Shown here in pieces: positions 20,594 through 20,915 of a stretch of 20,915 nt of DNA. Origin of the DNA: an uncultured Collinsella sp. Its GTDB lineage: Bacteria; Actinomycetota; Coriobacteriia; Coriobacteriales; Coriobacteriaceae. Position 1 is the first letter of the stretch. Every line of letters begins with the position of its first letter. The stretch lies in the NCBI GenBank assembly GCA_959600835.1, contig CAUGNQ010000035.1, positions 1-20,915 on the forward strand. Reading direction: 5' to 3'. A program made the position numbers and the translations under genes. The notes under the pieces are model-generated. The model was not told the DNA's origin. It made no database searches and saw only the letters and a program-made list of their open reading frames with translations.

Positions 20594-20848
20594 ATGGAAT
20601 ACGGATCGTTCCAGGCCGAGGAATTCGGCGACCTGCAGCGCCTGGTCGACGGACTGTTTTACGACCGCCGCGCCATCGACCGCCTGGATCTCATCGTACA
20701 GGCCGAGATCTTGGACCTGGCGCCCGATCTCATGGAAATCGTGAACCTATTGCCGCCCGGCTACTACGACCGCCAATCGCTTTGCGACCAGCTCAACTCC
20801 GCCCTTGCCGCCCACGGCTGGGGCGCCGTCTACGGAACGGTGGAATAA
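20594..20848 (+). CDS. Small conserved-looking protein of unknown function
   Basis: An 84-residue soluble protein: MEYGSFQAEEFGDLQRLVDGLF, then YDRRAIDRLDLIVQAEILDLAPDLMEIVNLLPPGYYDRQSLCDQL. It is mostly helical, acidic, without Cys-rich, membrane or nucleotide-binding motifs. The ATG at 20594 is chosen because AAGGAGG lies just upstream (20583-20589); an ATG at 20543 gives an extra 17 residues but has no ribosome site. It is divergent from the aminotransferase and followed by a repeat and a hairpin. I do not recognise a family. Codon use is like the neighbouring genes. Confidence 0.7.
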   Translation: MEYGSFQAEEFGDLQRLVDGLFYDRRAIDRLDLIVQAEILDLAPDLMEIVNLLPPGYYDRQSLCDQLNSALAAHGWGAVYGTVE

Positions 20849-20850
20849 AC

Positions 20851-20871
20851 CTAGTCGTTTAAGAACGTCCA
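20851..20871. repeat. Partial type-B intergenic repeat
   Basis: Directly after the small gene's stop, 21 bases match the complement of the right half of the 12202-12247 repeat at 19 positions (core TTTAAGA-CGTCC). The matching second arm is not evident before the window ends, so this may be a half copy. Confidence 0.55.
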
Positions 20872-20888
20872 TTACAGTCGAAATTGTC

Positions 20889-20909
20889 AGCCCGGGACCG
20901 TCTCGGGCT
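20889..20909 (+). terminator. Possible terminator hairpin after the small plus-strand gene
   Basis: AGCCCGGGA and TCTCGGGCT pair over 9 positions (one G-U) around a 3-base loop, about 40 bp after the stop. The window ends six bases later, so a T-run cannot be seen. Confidence 0.4.
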
Positions 20910-20915
20910 ACGATT

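Overview
This is a GC-rich bacterial window with compact gene packing, almost all of it on the minus strand. Gene content and order point to a Coriobacteriia-type actinobacterium, most likely Collinsella or a close relative. The clues are tmk-holB-ricT order, a Tat locus joined to hypA/hypB, an archaeal-looking topoisomerase I, frequent GTG/TTG starts and many palindromic intergenic repeats. The genus is an inference from style and content; no rRNA or other marker is present. I see no tRNA, rRNA, CRISPR array, transposase or prophage gene.

Layout: (a) 1-2808, a tight minus-strand cluster of a 3-hydroxyisobutyrate-dehydrogenase-like reductase with a striking His/Cys-rich tail, a small membrane protein, a HEAT-repeat protein and an NAD-type isocitrate dehydrogenase that runs off the window. 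(b) 2907-4525, a DegV/FakB-like lipid-binding protein and the long-form ribosome hibernation factor Hpf, separated by a strong terminator that abuts the degV ribosome binding site. (c) 4842-5852, an orphan solute-binding lipoprotein with a long leader and a palindrome over its putative promoter. (d) 5853-6585, a 733-bp gene-free stretch holding tandem GC hairpins and a 227-bp element bounded by 52-bp inverted repeats. (e) 6586-8516, a ComF-like phosphoribosyltransferase followed by a protein with a DUF559/Vsr-like nuclease region; the ComF ribosome binding site lies in a perfect 12-bp stem. (f) 8618-12115, tmk, holB and ricT (DNA precursor supply, clamp loader, RNA maturation), with an extraordinarily Arg-rich extension on RicT.

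(g) 12202-13466, a plus-strand membrane-anchored zinc-ribbon protein flanked by two copies of a palindromic repeat and closed by a bidirectional terminator. (h) 13489-18605, a run of tatA/B, tatC, hypA, hypB and topA: protein export of folded cofactor enzymes next to nickel insertion chaperones, which suggests a Tat-exported [NiFe] hydrogenase elsewhere in the genome. (i) 18759-20444, a lone STAS anti-sigma-antagonist-like protein and an aspartate-type aminotransferase. (j) 20594-20848, a small plus-strand protein of unknown function.

The best leads are the metal-binding-like repeat tail on the reductase, the long inverted-repeat element at 6329-6555, the palindromic repeat pair around the zinc-ribbon gene, and the hairpin that hides the comF ribosome binding site. 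Most genes are housekeeping, and I did not find a clear new multi-gene defence or mobile system.
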